Origin: Haloferula luteola
GTDB taxonomy: Bacteria; Verrucomicrobiota; Verrucomicrobiia; Verrucomicrobiales; Akkermansiaceae
Direction: 5' to 3'
Length of the DNA stretch: 64,000 nucleotides
Assembly (NCBI RefSeq): GCF_014201715.1
Contig: NZ_JACHFD010000001.1
Coordinates: forward strand, 186,001-250,000
Part shown: positions 28,034 to 37,344 of the stretch, in pieces
Layout: each line of letters opens with the position of its first letter
Numbering within the stretch: position 1 is the stretch's first letter
Program-made: the position numbers and the translations under genes
The notes under the pieces: generated by a model
The model's database searches: none
Seen by the model: only the letters and a program-made list of their open reading frames with translations
What the model was told of the DNA's origin: nothing

Positions 28034-29866
28034 ATGAAACCCATGGCCTGTCCTTTGCTCTTTCGACGATTTCCATTCTCTCCACGCGCTCTCCGGTTGG
28101 GGGAGAGTGGTTCCCGCACTTCACGCGAATGGCGCACGGCTGCGTTGGGTGGATCGGCCCCTGCAAGGGGGCTTGGCGGGCTGATCGCATCGATCGCGAC
28201 GGTCGCTTCGCTGGCCGCGGCTCCGCAGTCGTTCCATTCGGAGGGAAATCCGATTTTGGGGGATGGCAGTTATTATTCGGCGGATGCCGCACCGCTCTCG
28301 GTGGACGGGAAGCTGTACATTTATGCGGGCCACGATGAGCCGCCTGAGGAGGTCGGCGGCTTCGTGATGCATGACTACGGAGTTTTCGTGACGGACGATC
28401 CGGATTCGGGGGATTGGACGCTGCATGCGGACAATCTCGATCCGGCCAAGGTGTTCCGCTGGGCGACAGGCAACAATGCCTACGCGGGCCAGGTGGCGCG
28501 GGGTGCGGATGGGAAGTTCTATTGGTATGCGCCAGTGGAGTCGCAGGCGACTGATGTGGCGAATCGGATGGCGATCGGGGTGGCGGTGGCCGACGAGCCG
28601 CTGGGGCCGTGGAAGGATGCGATCGGCAAGCCGCTGGTGACTTGGAAGGAGGTGTTCGGTGAGGCGACGGTGGGCCAGGAGGTGATCGATCCGCATGTGT
28701 TCACAGATGACGACGGGAAGGTGTATCTTTACTGGGGTTCCTGGGGTGTGGCGCGGGTGGTGAAGCTCGAGCCTTCGATGATCGCGATGGATGGGGAGAT
28801 CTCGGTGATGTCCGGTCTGGATGCGTTCTACGAGGCTCCCTGGATTTTCCGGCGGGAAGGCACTTACTACTGTGTGTACGATTGGAAGCTCGGGGGATCG
28901 AAGTTCACGCCGTCGAATTATCAGGCGGCGATCGGTTATGCGACCTCGTCTTCGCCGACCGGGCCGTGGAAGTTTCAGGACGTGATTTTGTGGGGGACTT
29001 CGTCGACGACGGTGCACCCATCGATCATCGAGCACGGCGGAAAGTGGTGGATCACGTATCACACGAAGGATGCGAAGAAGGGCGGGCATTTCCGCCGCTC
29101 GGTGGCGATCGATGAGGTGGAGTGGAAGGGCAAGACGATCCTGCCGGTGGTGCAGACCTGGGGGCTGCCGCCGGTGATGGAGTTGACGAAGAATGTGGCG
29201 CGCGAGGCGGAGCTGACGGCATCGTTTTCGGAGGAGCCGCCGATGAGTTTGGCGGCCTTGCACGACGGTCGTCCTCCGGTGGTGCGCCTGCCCCCGGACA
29301 TGTGGAGCACGTATCGCGGAAATGAATCGAAGGTGGAGTCGGACTGGGCGCAGTATGTCTGGGAGACGCCGCTGCCGATCGACCGTGTGGGTATCATGTT
29401 TCATCAGGACCCGAATTGGCACCGCCCGCCGGCGGAGTGGAAGCTGGAGTATCTGGACAGCAAGGACGCGTGGCAGGAAGTCCGAGGAGCGCAGTACCCG
29501 ACCGATGCCGACACTTGGCTGACGGTGGATTTCGAACCGGTGGTGACGAAGTCGCTGCGGGCGACGTTCAAGGGTCAACCGGAGGGGGCGTATTTCCACT
29601 CGATGATGGTTTCGGAATGGGAGGTGGATTCGCTTGCGGCCGATCAGTTGCCAGCGGGGCATTTGTCGACGCGGGTGGGCCAGGCTCCGAAGTTGCCGGA
29701 GACGGTGAAGCTGAGCTTCGGGAAGCTGGGCACGCTGCCGATCCCCATTCATTGGAAAAAGATCGATCCCCAGCAGTACGCGAAGCCCGGCAGTTTCAAG
29801 GTGGAAGGCAAGGCGGCCGGGCAGGATGCCGGCTATGTGACGCTCGACATCAAGGTGACCCGATAA
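28034..29866 (+). CDS. Secreted GH43 family glycosidase (arabinofuranosidase/xylosidase type) with discoidin-like and Big_4-like modules
   Basis: This protein of about 610 residues has a hydrophobic export segment near residues 47-63 (GLIASIATVASLAAA), then a five-bladed GH43 propeller at about 70-380. The expected acids are visible: Asp84 in YSADAAPL (base), Asp219 in VIDPHVF (pKa modulator) and Glu267 in FYEAPWIF (acid). Residues about 395-540 look like a discoidin-type beta-sandwich, and about 555-610 like a Big_4 Ig-like module (IPIHWKKIDPQQYAKPGSF). The start is uncertain: ATG 28034, ATG 28043 or TTG 28010 all give an unusually long n-region. It heads a three-gene arabinan-type cluster. 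Confidence 0.87.
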   Translation: MKPMACPLLFRRFPFSPRALRLGESGSRTSREWRTAALGGSAPARGLGGLIASIATVASLAAAPQSFHSEGNPILGDGSYYSADAAPLSVDGKLYIYAGHDEPPEEVGGFVMHDYGVFVTDDPDSGDWTLHADNLDPAKVFRWATGNNAYAGQVARGADGKFYWYAPVESQATDVANRMAIGVAVADEPLGPWKDAIGKPLVTWKEVFGEATVGQEVIDPHVFTDDDGKVYLYWGSWGVARVVKLEPSMIAMDGEISVMSGLDAFYEAPWIFRREGTYYCVYDWKLGGSKFTPSNYQAAIGYATSSSPTGPWKFQDVILWGTSSTTVHPSIIEHGGKWWITYHTKDAKKGGHFRRSVAIDEVEWKGKTILPVVQTWGLPPVMELTKNVAREAELTASFSEEPPMSLAALHDGRPPVVRLPPDMWSTYRGNESKVESDWAQYVWETPLPIDRVGIMFHQDPNWHRPPAEWKLEYLDSKDAWQEVRGAQYPTDADTWLTVDFEPVVTKSLRATFKGQPEGAYFHSMMVSEWEVDSLAADQLPAGHLSTRVGQAPKLPETVKLSFGKLGTLPIPIHWKKIDPQQYAKPGSFKVEGKAAGQDAGYVTLDIKVTR

Positions 29867-29879
29867 TTTCCGCAAATTC

Positions 29880-31424
29880 ATGAAGATTCTCACTCTCGCC
29901 CTGCTCGCCTCCGTGGTGGGCACCCATGGATCGCAGGCCCAGACGCGACCGGTTTCCGATCCGATCACGTGGCCAACTTACAGCCCGAAGCTCGAATACG
30001 ATTTCTCCAAGGAGACCGCGAAGATCCCGCCGCCGACGAAGGTGCTGGATGACGGGGTGGAGCATGTGGAGGAGACGGTGGTCCGTGGATGGTGGTGCTT
30101 CCGCTACGGTCCGGACAAGAATCCGAAGGTGACGGAGGACGCATGGATCCCGATGCTGGATCGTCTGAACGAGGATGCGGCCTACATCCGCCAGGAGTTT
30201 GGCTGGCCCCCCGACAAGCGTGCGAAGAAGGGCTACTACAGCACGGTGTATTTGTTCGGCTCGGGGATGTCGACGGACAACGCGAACAACGAAGCTCTGG
30301 GCGGCTGGATGGGCAGCGTGCACCACAAGGGCCAGGACTGGCCGATGGTGCTGCTGTCTTATTATCCGGTGTGGTGTTTTGACCCAGCCTATCCGAACCA
30401 GGATGCGGGGTATCAGACCGGGGCGGTGGTTCACGAGTATGTGCACGCGATTCAGGCGGACATGCCGGGCTGCAAGCAAGCGGCCTGGTTTCACGAAGGC
30501 GGCAATAACTGGGTGCTGGGGATGATGGCGGCCAAGCGCGGCGGTCCTCGGGACAGCATGGGCTGGCTGAGCGCCGGGTCGATGATCGCGCCGTTCCTGC
30601 CGATCGAGTGTTATAGCGGCTGGCTGCAGGATGGCAGCTTTGGCGGTCCGTCCGCCGAAGGGGTCCATCAGGGCCAGGACTCGCAGGGGCGCAACTACGC
30701 CACTTGGCGGAAGTTGCTGGGCGGGGTGGCCTACAGCGAGGCATTCCCGTATTTTCTGGGCGAGTTTGTGTCGGAGAAGAGCATCGCCTGGATTTGGCAG
30801 AATTGTGAGGGCCGGGTGCTCGAAGGGATTGCCAAGTCCAAGGGCGGCCTGGGCGATGAGCAGACCCGCCGGTTGATTCAGGAATACCGGGGTCGCGCTG
30901 CGATGTGCGATTTCGGGGGCTGGTCGGCTGCCTACCAGAAATTGCTCACCGATGTGTGGGGTACGGAGATCGTCGCAGAAGGTGAGCCGATCTGGAAAGA
31001 ATGCGAACCTTGGAAGGCAACTTGCTACGCGAAGACCACCGTCGAAGACGGACTGCTCGTGCCCGAAACCCGGACGCTTCCGGGATGGACCGGCGCGAAT
31101 CAGATCCCGCTGACTGTCAGTGGAAAGAAGGGCGACGTGGTCGGCCTGTATTTCCAGCCCGAGGACGAAAACATGAGCTGCCAGCTGGTTTATCGCGCCG
31201 AGGACGGCAGCGTGGTCTACAGTCGGCCCGTCGCGAACGGACCCTGCGCCCTGAAACTCGAGAAACCTGTGAAGAACAATGTCGTGATCGCCGTGGTCTG
31301 CAATACGGACTACGTTTACCAAGGCGAAGAGACTCGAACCCGGAAGTACGACTATCGCCTGAAGTTGGCGAAGGGTCTGTCGGGAGCGGCGGATGTGGAT
31401 CAGCAGTGGTTCAAGGCCGATTGA
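29880..31424 (+). CDS. Secreted HEYVH protein, putative zinc metallopeptidase-like, in the arabinan cluster
   Basis: This 514-residue protein has a signal peptide (about 1-20, ending GSQA). A gluzincin-style zinc motif H185-E186-Y-V-H189 (VVHEYVHAIQAD) is followed by a possible third ligand Glu206 in WFHEGGNNW. The C-terminal ~120 residues form a beta domain. I recognise it as resembling secreted unassigned families (DUF6055-like), but this is uncertain. It begins 13 bp after the GH43 gene, and the GH127/146 enzyme follows 84 bp later. It may process glycoproteins carrying arabinose side chains, or be a non-peptidase glycan-active protein. Confidence 0.6.
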   Translation: MKILTLALLASVVGTHGSQAQTRPVSDPITWPTYSPKLEYDFSKETAKIPPPTKVLDDGVEHVEETVVRGWWCFRYGPDKNPKVTEDAWIPMLDRLNEDAAYIRQEFGWPPDKRAKKGYYSTVYLFGSGMSTDNANNEALGGWMGSVHHKGQDWPMVLLSYYPVWCFDPAYPNQDAGYQTGAVVHEYVHAIQADMPGCKQAAWFHEGGNNWVLGMMAAKRGGPRDSMGWLSAGSMIAPFLPIECYSGWLQDGSFGGPSAEGVHQGQDSQGRNYATWRKLLGGVAYSEAFPYFLGEFVSEKSIAWIWQNCEGRVLEGIAKSKGGLGDEQTRRLIQEYRGRAAMCDFGGWSAAYQKLLTDVWGTEIVAEGEPIWKECEPWKATCYAKTTVEDGLLVPETRTLPGWTGANQIPLTVSGKKGDVVGLYFQPEDENMSCQLVYRAEDGSVVYSRPVANGPCALKLEKPVKNNVVIAVVCNTDYVYQGEETRTRKYDYRLKLAKGLSGAADVDQQWFKAD

Positions 31425-31508
31425 TCGAAGTTCTCCCCTAGCCTGCCACGCGTTTCTTTTTGTTGGCCGCCGATGGGCGGCTTGGCCCTGCACTCTCTCA
31501 TTCTCATC

Positions 31509-34500
31509 ATGCCCACTGCTCGACCTCTGGCGATCGTCGCCACGCTTTTCATGACCTCTGGATGGATTCATCAGGCTTCGGCCGAAGATGGCGACCAGTT
31601 CCTCGATGGAATTGGCGAAACGGCGCTGATTTCCCGCTATCGGTTCGCAGGCGATCTGAAGGATGGATCGCGCAACGGCCTGACGGCGCAGGAGAAGGAT
31701 CAGGGTCTCCAGTTTGTGGATGACGAGACTTTCGGCAAGGTGCTGCAACTGCCGGGCGGCGAGGACGGGGCGTATGTGCAGATCCCGGTGGACGCGATCG
31801 GTGATGCGGTGAGTTTCAGTGTGACCGGCTGGGTGAAGGTGGATTCCGAAACGGCGGGTCAGGTGTTTTTTGATTTCGGCAAGGATGCGGAGCATCACTT
31901 GACGTTGGTCCCGATGGGCGAAGGTCGGGAGAACGGCTGCTCGCTGGCGATCGAGGCGGGAGAGTCGCTGCCGCTGCAGGGGCCGAAGAGTTTCCGGGTT
32001 CGTCCGCAGACCTGGGTGCACCTCGGTGCGGTGCTCGATGCGGCGAAGTCGTCGTTGAGCCTGTATGTGGATGGTGCCCGGGTGGGTCGCCAGGAGGGCG
32101 TGAAGGCTTCGGTGGAGTCGTTGTTCGATGCGGACGCGCCGCGGGCAACGCAGATTTTTCTGGGTCGTTCGCTCGACGACGCGGCGCCGCGATTGGCAGG
32201 CCAGTTGTTTGATGTGCGTTTTTATCGCAGCGCGCTGAGTGATTCGCAAATTTCGGTGATTCACCACAATGCGATCTCCGACGAGAAGATCACTGCGGTG
32301 GAGGGCGACGGTCGGATGGAGAGTTATCGGGAGGACCGCCCCCGCCTGCTCCAGGAGGGCCTGGAAGGGGTTCCGGACATCACGGTTACGACTGCGGTGG
32401 GGACGCTTCCGCATCTCCCTGCGTGGGTTCCCGGGACGTATGCGGGAGGAGTAGAAGGTCCTGCGGTGCGGGTGATTTGGCCGTCACCCGTGGACAATGA
32501 AGCGGTGGCGAAAGCGGGGAAATACACGGTGACGGGCAAGGTTCCCGGCACGGATTTCGCGCCCAAGGCGGAGGTCGTCATCGAAATGACGACGACACCG
32601 GAAGATCAGCCGAAAGCGACTCTGCAACCCTTTCCACTCGGCCAGGTGGTGCTCTCCCCCGCTCCGGATGGCAGCCCGACGCCTTTCATGAGCCATCGGG
32701 ATAAGTTCCTGCGCGGCCTGGCGGCGACCGATCCGGATCGGTTTCTCTATGTGTTCCGGGATGCGTTTGGTCAGCCGCAGCCTGCCGGGATCGAGGCGCT
32801 GGGGGTGTGGGATAGCCAGACGACGCGACTGCGCGGGCATGCGACGGGTCACTATTTGACGGCACTGGCGCAGGCGTGCGCGAGCACTTCTTACGATGCG
32901 GAGCTCCACGCGGCATTTGCGGCGAAGATGGATCACATGATCGAGGTGCTTTACGAGCTTTCCCAGATGTCGGGCAAGCCAGCCACGGCCGGGGGAGCCG
33001 CTGTGAGCGATCCCACGCAGGTGCCTCCCGGTCCGGGCAAGGAGGGTTTTGACTCGGATCTGAGCGAGGAAGGAATCCGGACGGATTACTGGAATTGGGG
33101 TACGGGTTTCATCAGCGGCTATCCGCCGGATCAATTCATCATGCTGGAACACGGCGCCAATTATGGCACGGGCAATGATCAGGTGTGGGCGCCGTATTAC
33201 ACGCTGCACAAGATCCTGGCAGGGTTGGTCGACGTTTATGAGGTGGGAGGCAACGCCAAGGCGCTGGAGATCGCCAAGGGGATGGGCCACTGGGTCGATC
33301 AGCGTTTGCGTGCGCTGCCGCAGGAAACCCGGATCAAGATGTGGAATAGCTACATCGCGGGCGAATACGGCGGGATGAATGAGATCATGGCGCGCCTGGG
33401 ACGAATCACGGGGGAGCCGCGCTTCTTCGAAACGGCCAAGTTGTTCGACAACACGCGTTTCTTCTTTGGCGATGCGGAGCATCACCACGGGCTAGCGAAG
33501 AATGTGGATACGATTCGCGGACGCCACGCCAACCAGCACATCCCGCAGGTGATTGGTGCCCTCGAGACCTATCGCGGCACTCACGAGCGGCCGTATTTGG
33601 ACGTGGCGGAGAACTTCTGGGATCTCTGCGAGCATGGCTACATGTATTCGATCGGCGGCGTGGCCGGGGCCCGCAATCCGAACAATGCCGAGTGCTTCAC
33701 AGCCGAGCCGAATCAGCTGTTCCACGAGGGGCTTTCCGAAGGGGGGCAGAATGAGACGTGTGCGACCTACAATTTGCTCAAGCTGGGACGCGAGTTGTTC
33801 CAATTCGACCGCGACGCGAAGTACATGGATTACTACGAGCGGGCGATGTACAACCACATTCTCGCCTCCGTCGATGAAGACAATCCGGGGAACACTTACC
33901 ACGTCCCGCTCAATCCCGGGGCCCGCAAGTCGTTCAGCAACGCCCACATGGATGGCTTCACCTGCTGCAATGGCACGGCTCTGGAAAGTGGTACGAAGCT
34001 CCAGGATTCGATCTACTTCCACGGTTCTGAGACTCCGGGGCTCTACGTGAACCTGTTCGTGCCGTCGAAGCTCGACTGGAAGGACCAGGGCATCACGCTC
34101 ACCCAGGAAACCGGTTTCCCGTTTGCGAAGACTTCGACGCTGACGCTCGGAGGAAGTGGCGAGTTCCCGATCTTCATCCGGGTTCCGGAGTGGACGACGG
34201 ACGCTTTCACGGTGCGCATCAATGGCGAGAAATCATCGGTGCCGATCCATCCCGGAAGTTACCTGAAGCTCGAACGCTCCTGGCAGGACGGCGATGTGAT
34301 TGCACTGGAGATTCCGATGGGCTTTCACCTGCGCCCACTGATGGATCAGCCGAACATCGCCAGCCTGTTCTATGGCCCGGTGTTGCTGGCGGCGGAGGAG
34401 GCGGAGGCGCGCAGCACCTGGAGGAGCGTGACGCTGGACCTGGACGACCTTGGAAAGAACATCAGCGGCGATCCGGCGAGTTTGCATTTTCAGATCGGCG

Positions 34501-34577
34501 AGACCCAGCTGAAGCCATTCTTCGAGTTCTACAACGGTTTCCACTCGGTGTATCTCGACATCGTTCCCGCACCCTGA
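31509..34577 (+). CDS. Secreted beta-L-arabinofuranosidase (GH127/GH146 type) with LamG and Ig-like modules
   Basis: This 1022-residue protein has a signal peptide (about 1-25), a LamG/concanavalin-like domain (about 35-250) and an Ig-like Big_4 module (about 290-360). A large (alpha/alpha)6 catalytic region fills about 375-850, followed by beta domains. The zinc/cysteine active site of the GH127/GH146 clan is visible: Glu749 and Cys751 in NETCATYNLLKL, and Cys819-Cys820 in FTCCNGTALES, where the first is the expected nucleophile. These enzymes release L-arabinofuranose from beta-linked arabino-oligosaccharides, complementing the GH43 enzyme upstream. The ATG at 31509 gives a normal signal peptide. 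Confidence 0.9.
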   Translation: MPTARPLAIVATLFMTSGWIHQASAEDGDQFLDGIGETALISRYRFAGDLKDGSRNGLTAQEKDQGLQFVDDETFGKVLQLPGGEDGAYVQIPVDAIGDAVSFSVTGWVKVDSETAGQVFFDFGKDAEHHLTLVPMGEGRENGCSLAIEAGESLPLQGPKSFRVRPQTWVHLGAVLDAAKSSLSLYVDGARVGRQEGVKASVESLFDADAPRATQIFLGRSLDDAAPRLAGQLFDVRFYRSALSDSQISVIHHNAISDEKITAVEGDGRMESYREDRPRLLQEGLEGVPDITVTTAVGTLPHLPAWVPGTYAGGVEGPAVRVIWPSPVDNEAVAKAGKYTVTGKVPGTDFAPKAEVVIEMTTTPEDQPKATLQPFPLGQVVLSPAPDGSPTPFMSHRDKFLRGLAATDPDRFLYVFRDAFGQPQPAGIEALGVWDSQTTRLRGHATGHYLTALAQACASTSYDAELHAAFAAKMDHMIEVLYELSQMSGKPATAGGAAVSDPTQVPPGPGKEGFDSDLSEEGIRTDYWNWGTGFISGYPPDQFIMLEHGANYGTGNDQVWAPYYTLHKILAGLVDVYEVGGNAKALEIAKGMGHWVDQRLRALPQETRIKMWNSYIAGEYGGMNEIMARLGRITGEPRFFETAKLFDNTRFFFGDAEHHHGLAKNVDTIRGRHANQHIPQVIGALETYRGTHERPYLDVAENFWDLCEHGYMYSIGGVAGARNPNNAECFTAEPNQLFHEGLSEGGQNETCATYNLLKLGRELFQFDRDAKYMDYYERAMYNHILASVDEDNPGNTYHVPLNPGARKSFSNAHMDGFTCCNGTALESGTKLQDSIYFHGSETPGLYVNLFVPSKLDWKDQGITLTQETGFPFAKTSTLTLGGSGEFPIFIRVPEWTTDAFTVRINGEKSSVPIHPGSYLKLERSWQDGDVIALEIPMGFHLRPLMDQPNIASLFYGPVLLAAEEAEARSTWRSVTLDLDDLGKNISGDPASLHFQIGETQLKPFFEFYNGFHSVYLDIVPAP

Positions 34578-34633
34578 AACGACTGACAGGCGATCCGCTC
34601 CCCGCGGTGCACGGTCGCCCGACGCTTTCAAAC

Positions 34634-34666
34634 AGCCCCAGGACCCGAGCGGTCTCTGGGGCTTTG
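34634..34666 (+). terminator. Terminator after the arabinan cluster
   Basis: AGCCCCAG (34634-34641) pairs with CTGGGGCT (34656-34663), followed by a short T run. It is 57 bp after the stop of the GH127/146 gene. Confidence 0.6.
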
Positions 34667-34792
34667 TGATGGGGGGATGGAGGCACGGAGTGCTTGAGGG
34701 GTCCCCTGCCCTGCCCGGCGTGAGTCACGGCGATCCCTGCGGCGGGAATCCATCCTTGACGGACAAGCCCCGGAGGTGGAGGAAACAAGGTC

Positions 34793-35167
34793 GTGCGTCC
34801 AGCCATTGCATTGCTCCTTCTTGTTCTGCTGGGGATTTCGTCCCCTGCAGTGGGAGGATCGGTACGCATCTGTTTCTCCGATCTCATGCCGAGTTCGGCG
34901 GAGAAATCGGATTGCTGCGATGGCTGCGATGAAGCCCAGCAGAAGCATGCGCCTTGCTGCATGAAGCTGGAGAAACTCCCGGATGCCCAATCCCCTGCAC
35001 CGATGCCGATCGTGCCGATGGCTCCCATGGTGGACCTCGGCTGGCAGGGGATTCTGTGGTTACCGGAAGCGATCCAACCGGTGACTTTGTCCGCCGCGGC
35101 CGCATCGATCCGTGGACCCACGCCGAGACCGTATCGGCGTGCGATGCTGGCGATCTGGAGACTTTGA
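34793..35167 (+). CDS. Small secreted Cys-rich protein heading an efflux operon
   Basis: This 124-residue protein starts at GTG 34793 with a good signal peptide (about 1-22, ending PAVGG). The mature part opens with a dense cysteine cluster (CFSDLM, then CCDGCDEAQQKHAPCCMK), suggesting metal binding. A Pro/Met-rich segment follows (APMPIVPMAPMVD). The membrane-fusion-protein gene follows 93 bp later. By its position and Cys/His/Met content it may be a periplasmic metal-binding accessory (copper or similar); this is inference. The family is not recognised. Confidence 0.6.
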   Translation: MRPAIALLLLVLLGISSPAVGGSVRICFSDLMPSSAEKSDCCDGCDEAQQKHAPCCMKLEKLPDAQSPAPMPIVPMAPMVDLGWQGILWLPEAIQPVTLSAAAASIRGPTPRPYRRAMLAIWRL

Positions 35168-35260
35168 AGCCGGGCGATTTCCGCCCCGCTTTGTCGTGCC
35201 CATCGGGTGCGGCACCGTGCCCCGTTGTTGGGGTGCCCTGTTTCCATTTGGCCGACTGCC

Positions 35261-36652
35261 ATGAATCCATCTCTCGACTCTCTTCATCGATCTTCCGATG
35301 TTTCCACCCGACGATTTCGCCTCCCGGCGTGGTCAATTCCCCTGCTGATCGTCAGCGGGTTCGCCCTGCTATTTTTCGCACTCTTTCGCGACCGCATCCT
35401 GCCCGCGCAGGAAGTGGAGGTGGCCATGGTCTTAGCGACCCCAAGTGAGAGCGCGGCAAGCGCTTCGGGAACTCCCGTGCAGGAGCCGCCCACGGACGGG
35501 CCGATGGCTTTCCAGGCCAGTGGCTGGATCGAGCCCGATCCGCTCCCCATGAAAGCGACCGCACTGGTCGATGGGGTGATCGATACGGTGCATGTGCTGG
35601 AGGGCCAAAGTGTGGAACAGGGCCAGCTACTCGCGACCCTGATCGACGCAGACTTCCAGCTTGCGCTGCGCTCGGCACAGCAATCCCTCAGAATGCGCGA
35701 GGCCGAGTTGTCCGCCCACCATGAATCGATTCAGGCAGCAGGTTTGGACATCACTGCGGCAAAGGCCGAGCGAGAAGCCGCGGAAGCCTTGGTGGATGAG
35801 ATGCGAGATCGGTTCGAGCGCTACGAGCGGCTCTCACCTGGAGCGATTGCCGAAGCCGAGATCGTCGCGGCAAAGAGTGCTTTCCTGAGGGCCGAAGCTA
35901 CCGCAGGAGCTGCGTCGGCCGCCGTTGGGCAGGCGGAGTCAGAGGTGAAACGGCTGGAGGCACGGGTGCCTGTTTTCGAGAGCGCGGTGGAAGCCGCCAA
36001 GGTGGAGCTGGAGATGGCGGATCTGGCGCTTGCCCGCACCCGGATTCTCGCGCCCTCCGCCGGCAGAGTGCTGCGCCTGATCGCGGCACCGGGACAAAAG
36101 AAGCGGTTGGCCATGGATGATGCGGACAGTGCAACCGTAGCCGTCCTTTTTGATCCCCACCATCTTCAGGTGCGGGTGGATGTCCCGCTGGCCGATGCCG
36201 CCGGTCTGCAAATCGGCCAACAGGTTCGCATCCGCTGCAGTCTGGCGCCCGACACGATTCTCCATGGCGAGGTCACCCGCATCACCGGTGAAGCGGATGT
36301 CCAGCGCAACACCCTCCAGGCAAAGGTGAGCATTGATGATCCCAGCGACCAACTGCGTCCTGAAATGCTCTGCCGTGTGGAGTTTCTTGAGGCCATCCGC
36401 CGTGGGGAAGCCACGACCACGACTGGTTCGCTGAGTGCGTGGGTGCCCGAAGGAGCGCTGGTCGGCGACTCTGTGTGGGTTTGCGATCCTGAGTCCCGGC
36501 GGGTGAGGTCGCGAACTGTGCGATCCGGCAAGGAGACCCGGGACGGATATGTGCGCATTCAGGAGGGGATCCGACCCGGCGAGTGGGTCGTCTTGGCGCC
36601 CCACCAATTGAATCCCGAGCAACGAGTTCAACCAACTTTGATCCAACCATGA
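35261..36652 (+). CDS. Periplasmic adaptor (HlyD/MacA-type membrane fusion protein)
   Basis: This 463-residue protein has one N-terminal membrane helix (about 24-44). A lipoyl/barrel-sandwich half-motif (ALVDGVIDTVHVLEGQSVEQ) precedes a long coiled-coil hairpin (about 130-265), followed by the second lipoyl half (ILAPSAGRVLRL) and beta-barrel domains. It links an inner-membrane ABC transporter to the outer membrane. The start at 35261 gives the short cytoplasmic tail typical of the family. Its stop overlaps the ABC ATPase ATG (ATGA), so it is the adaptor of that transporter. Confidence 0.88.
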   Translation: MNPSLDSLHRSSDVSTRRFRLPAWSIPLLIVSGFALLFFALFRDRILPAQEVEVAMVLATPSESAASASGTPVQEPPTDGPMAFQASGWIEPDPLPMKATALVDGVIDTVHVLEGQSVEQGQLLATLIDADFQLALRSAQQSLRMREAELSAHHESIQAAGLDITAAKAEREAAEALVDEMRDRFERYERLSPGAIAEAEIVAAKSAFLRAEATAGAASAAVGQAESEVKRLEARVPVFESAVEAAKVELEMADLALARTRILAPSAGRVLRLIAAPGQKKRLAMDDADSATVAVLFDPHHLQVRVDVPLADAAGLQIGQQVRIRCSLAPDTILHGEVTRITGEADVQRNTLQAKVSIDDPSDQLRPEMLCRVEFLEAIRRGEATTTTGSLSAWVPEGALVGDSVWVCDPESRRVRSRTVRSGKETRDGYVRIQEGIRPGEWVVLAPHQLNPEQRVQPTLIQP

Positions 36653-37344
36653 GCGAATGGATGATCCAATGCCGAGGGCTTTCGAAGAGTTACCGCAAGG
36701 GAGCGACCGTGGTGACGCCTTTGGAGGCTCTCGATCTTAAGGTGCCCAAGGGCGAGTTTCTTGCTCTGATGGGACCATCCGGATCGGGGAAGACCACGCT
36801 TCTCAATCTTCTATCGGGGATCGACTCCCCGACCCAAGGTTCCCTGGTGATCGCCGGGCAGGAGATCGCAGAGCTGTCGCGGCGCCAGTTGACGGCGTGG
36901 AGGGCGCGACACGTTGGCTACATTTTTCAGCTCTACCACTTGGTTCCGGTTCTCACTGCCTTCGAGAACGTCGAGCTTCCATTGCTGCTCTCGGAGATGT
37001 CGAAAAAGGAGCGACATGACCGGGTCGCGACGGCACTCGAGTTGGTCGGTCTGGGCGACCGCATCCATCACACCCCGACCGAACTCTCAGGAGGGCAGGA
37101 ACAACGGGTCGCCATTGCCCGGGCGATCGTCGCCGATCCACCGCTGCTGGTGGCGGACGAGCCCACAGGCGATCTCGACCGTGATTCCGCCACCCGCATC
37201 CTCGACCTGCTTCGCGGTCTGACGCGCGACTATGGCAAGACGATCGTGATGGTCACCCACGATGCCAAGGCCGCCGCCGCCGCAGACCGAACGCTGCACC
37301 TGGAAAAGGGACAACTCCTCGAAAACCCATGCGCCGATTTCTAA
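36649..37344 (+). CDS. ABC transporter ATP-binding protein (MacB/LolD/DevA type)
   Basis: This 231-residue ATPase has Walker [18 protein letters not shown]-loop [11 protein letters not shown], Walker [14 protein letters not shown]-loop and H-loop VTHD. The signature reads [14 protein letters not shown], with Glu where most members have Gln/Lys after GGQ. It belongs to the MacB/LolD group that pairs with FtsX-like permeases. It overlaps both the adaptor gene (ATGA) and the first permease gene (16 bp). Confidence 0.93.
   Translation: MSEWMIQCRGLSKSYRKGATVVTPLEALDLKVPKGEFLALMGPSGSGKTTLLNLLSGIDSPTQGSLVIAGQEIAELSRRQLTAWRARHVGYIFQLYHLVPVLTAFENVELPLLLSEMSKKERHDRVATALELVGLGDRIHHTPTELSGGQEQRVAIARAIVADPPLLVADEPTGDLDRDSATRILDLLRGLTRDYGKTIVMVTHDAKAAAAADRTLHLEKGQLLENPCADF

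Noticed and set aside
27801-28137. Short ORFs before the GH43 gene
   Set aside because: Overlapping in several frames with Arg/Pro-rich composition; no recognisable protein or ribosome-binding site.
29850-32414. 854-codon - strand ORF opposite the arabinan genes
   Set aside because: Antisense shadow across two well-supported genes; composition is not protein-like. The same applies to 28121-29968, 41680-43662 and 47197-49617.
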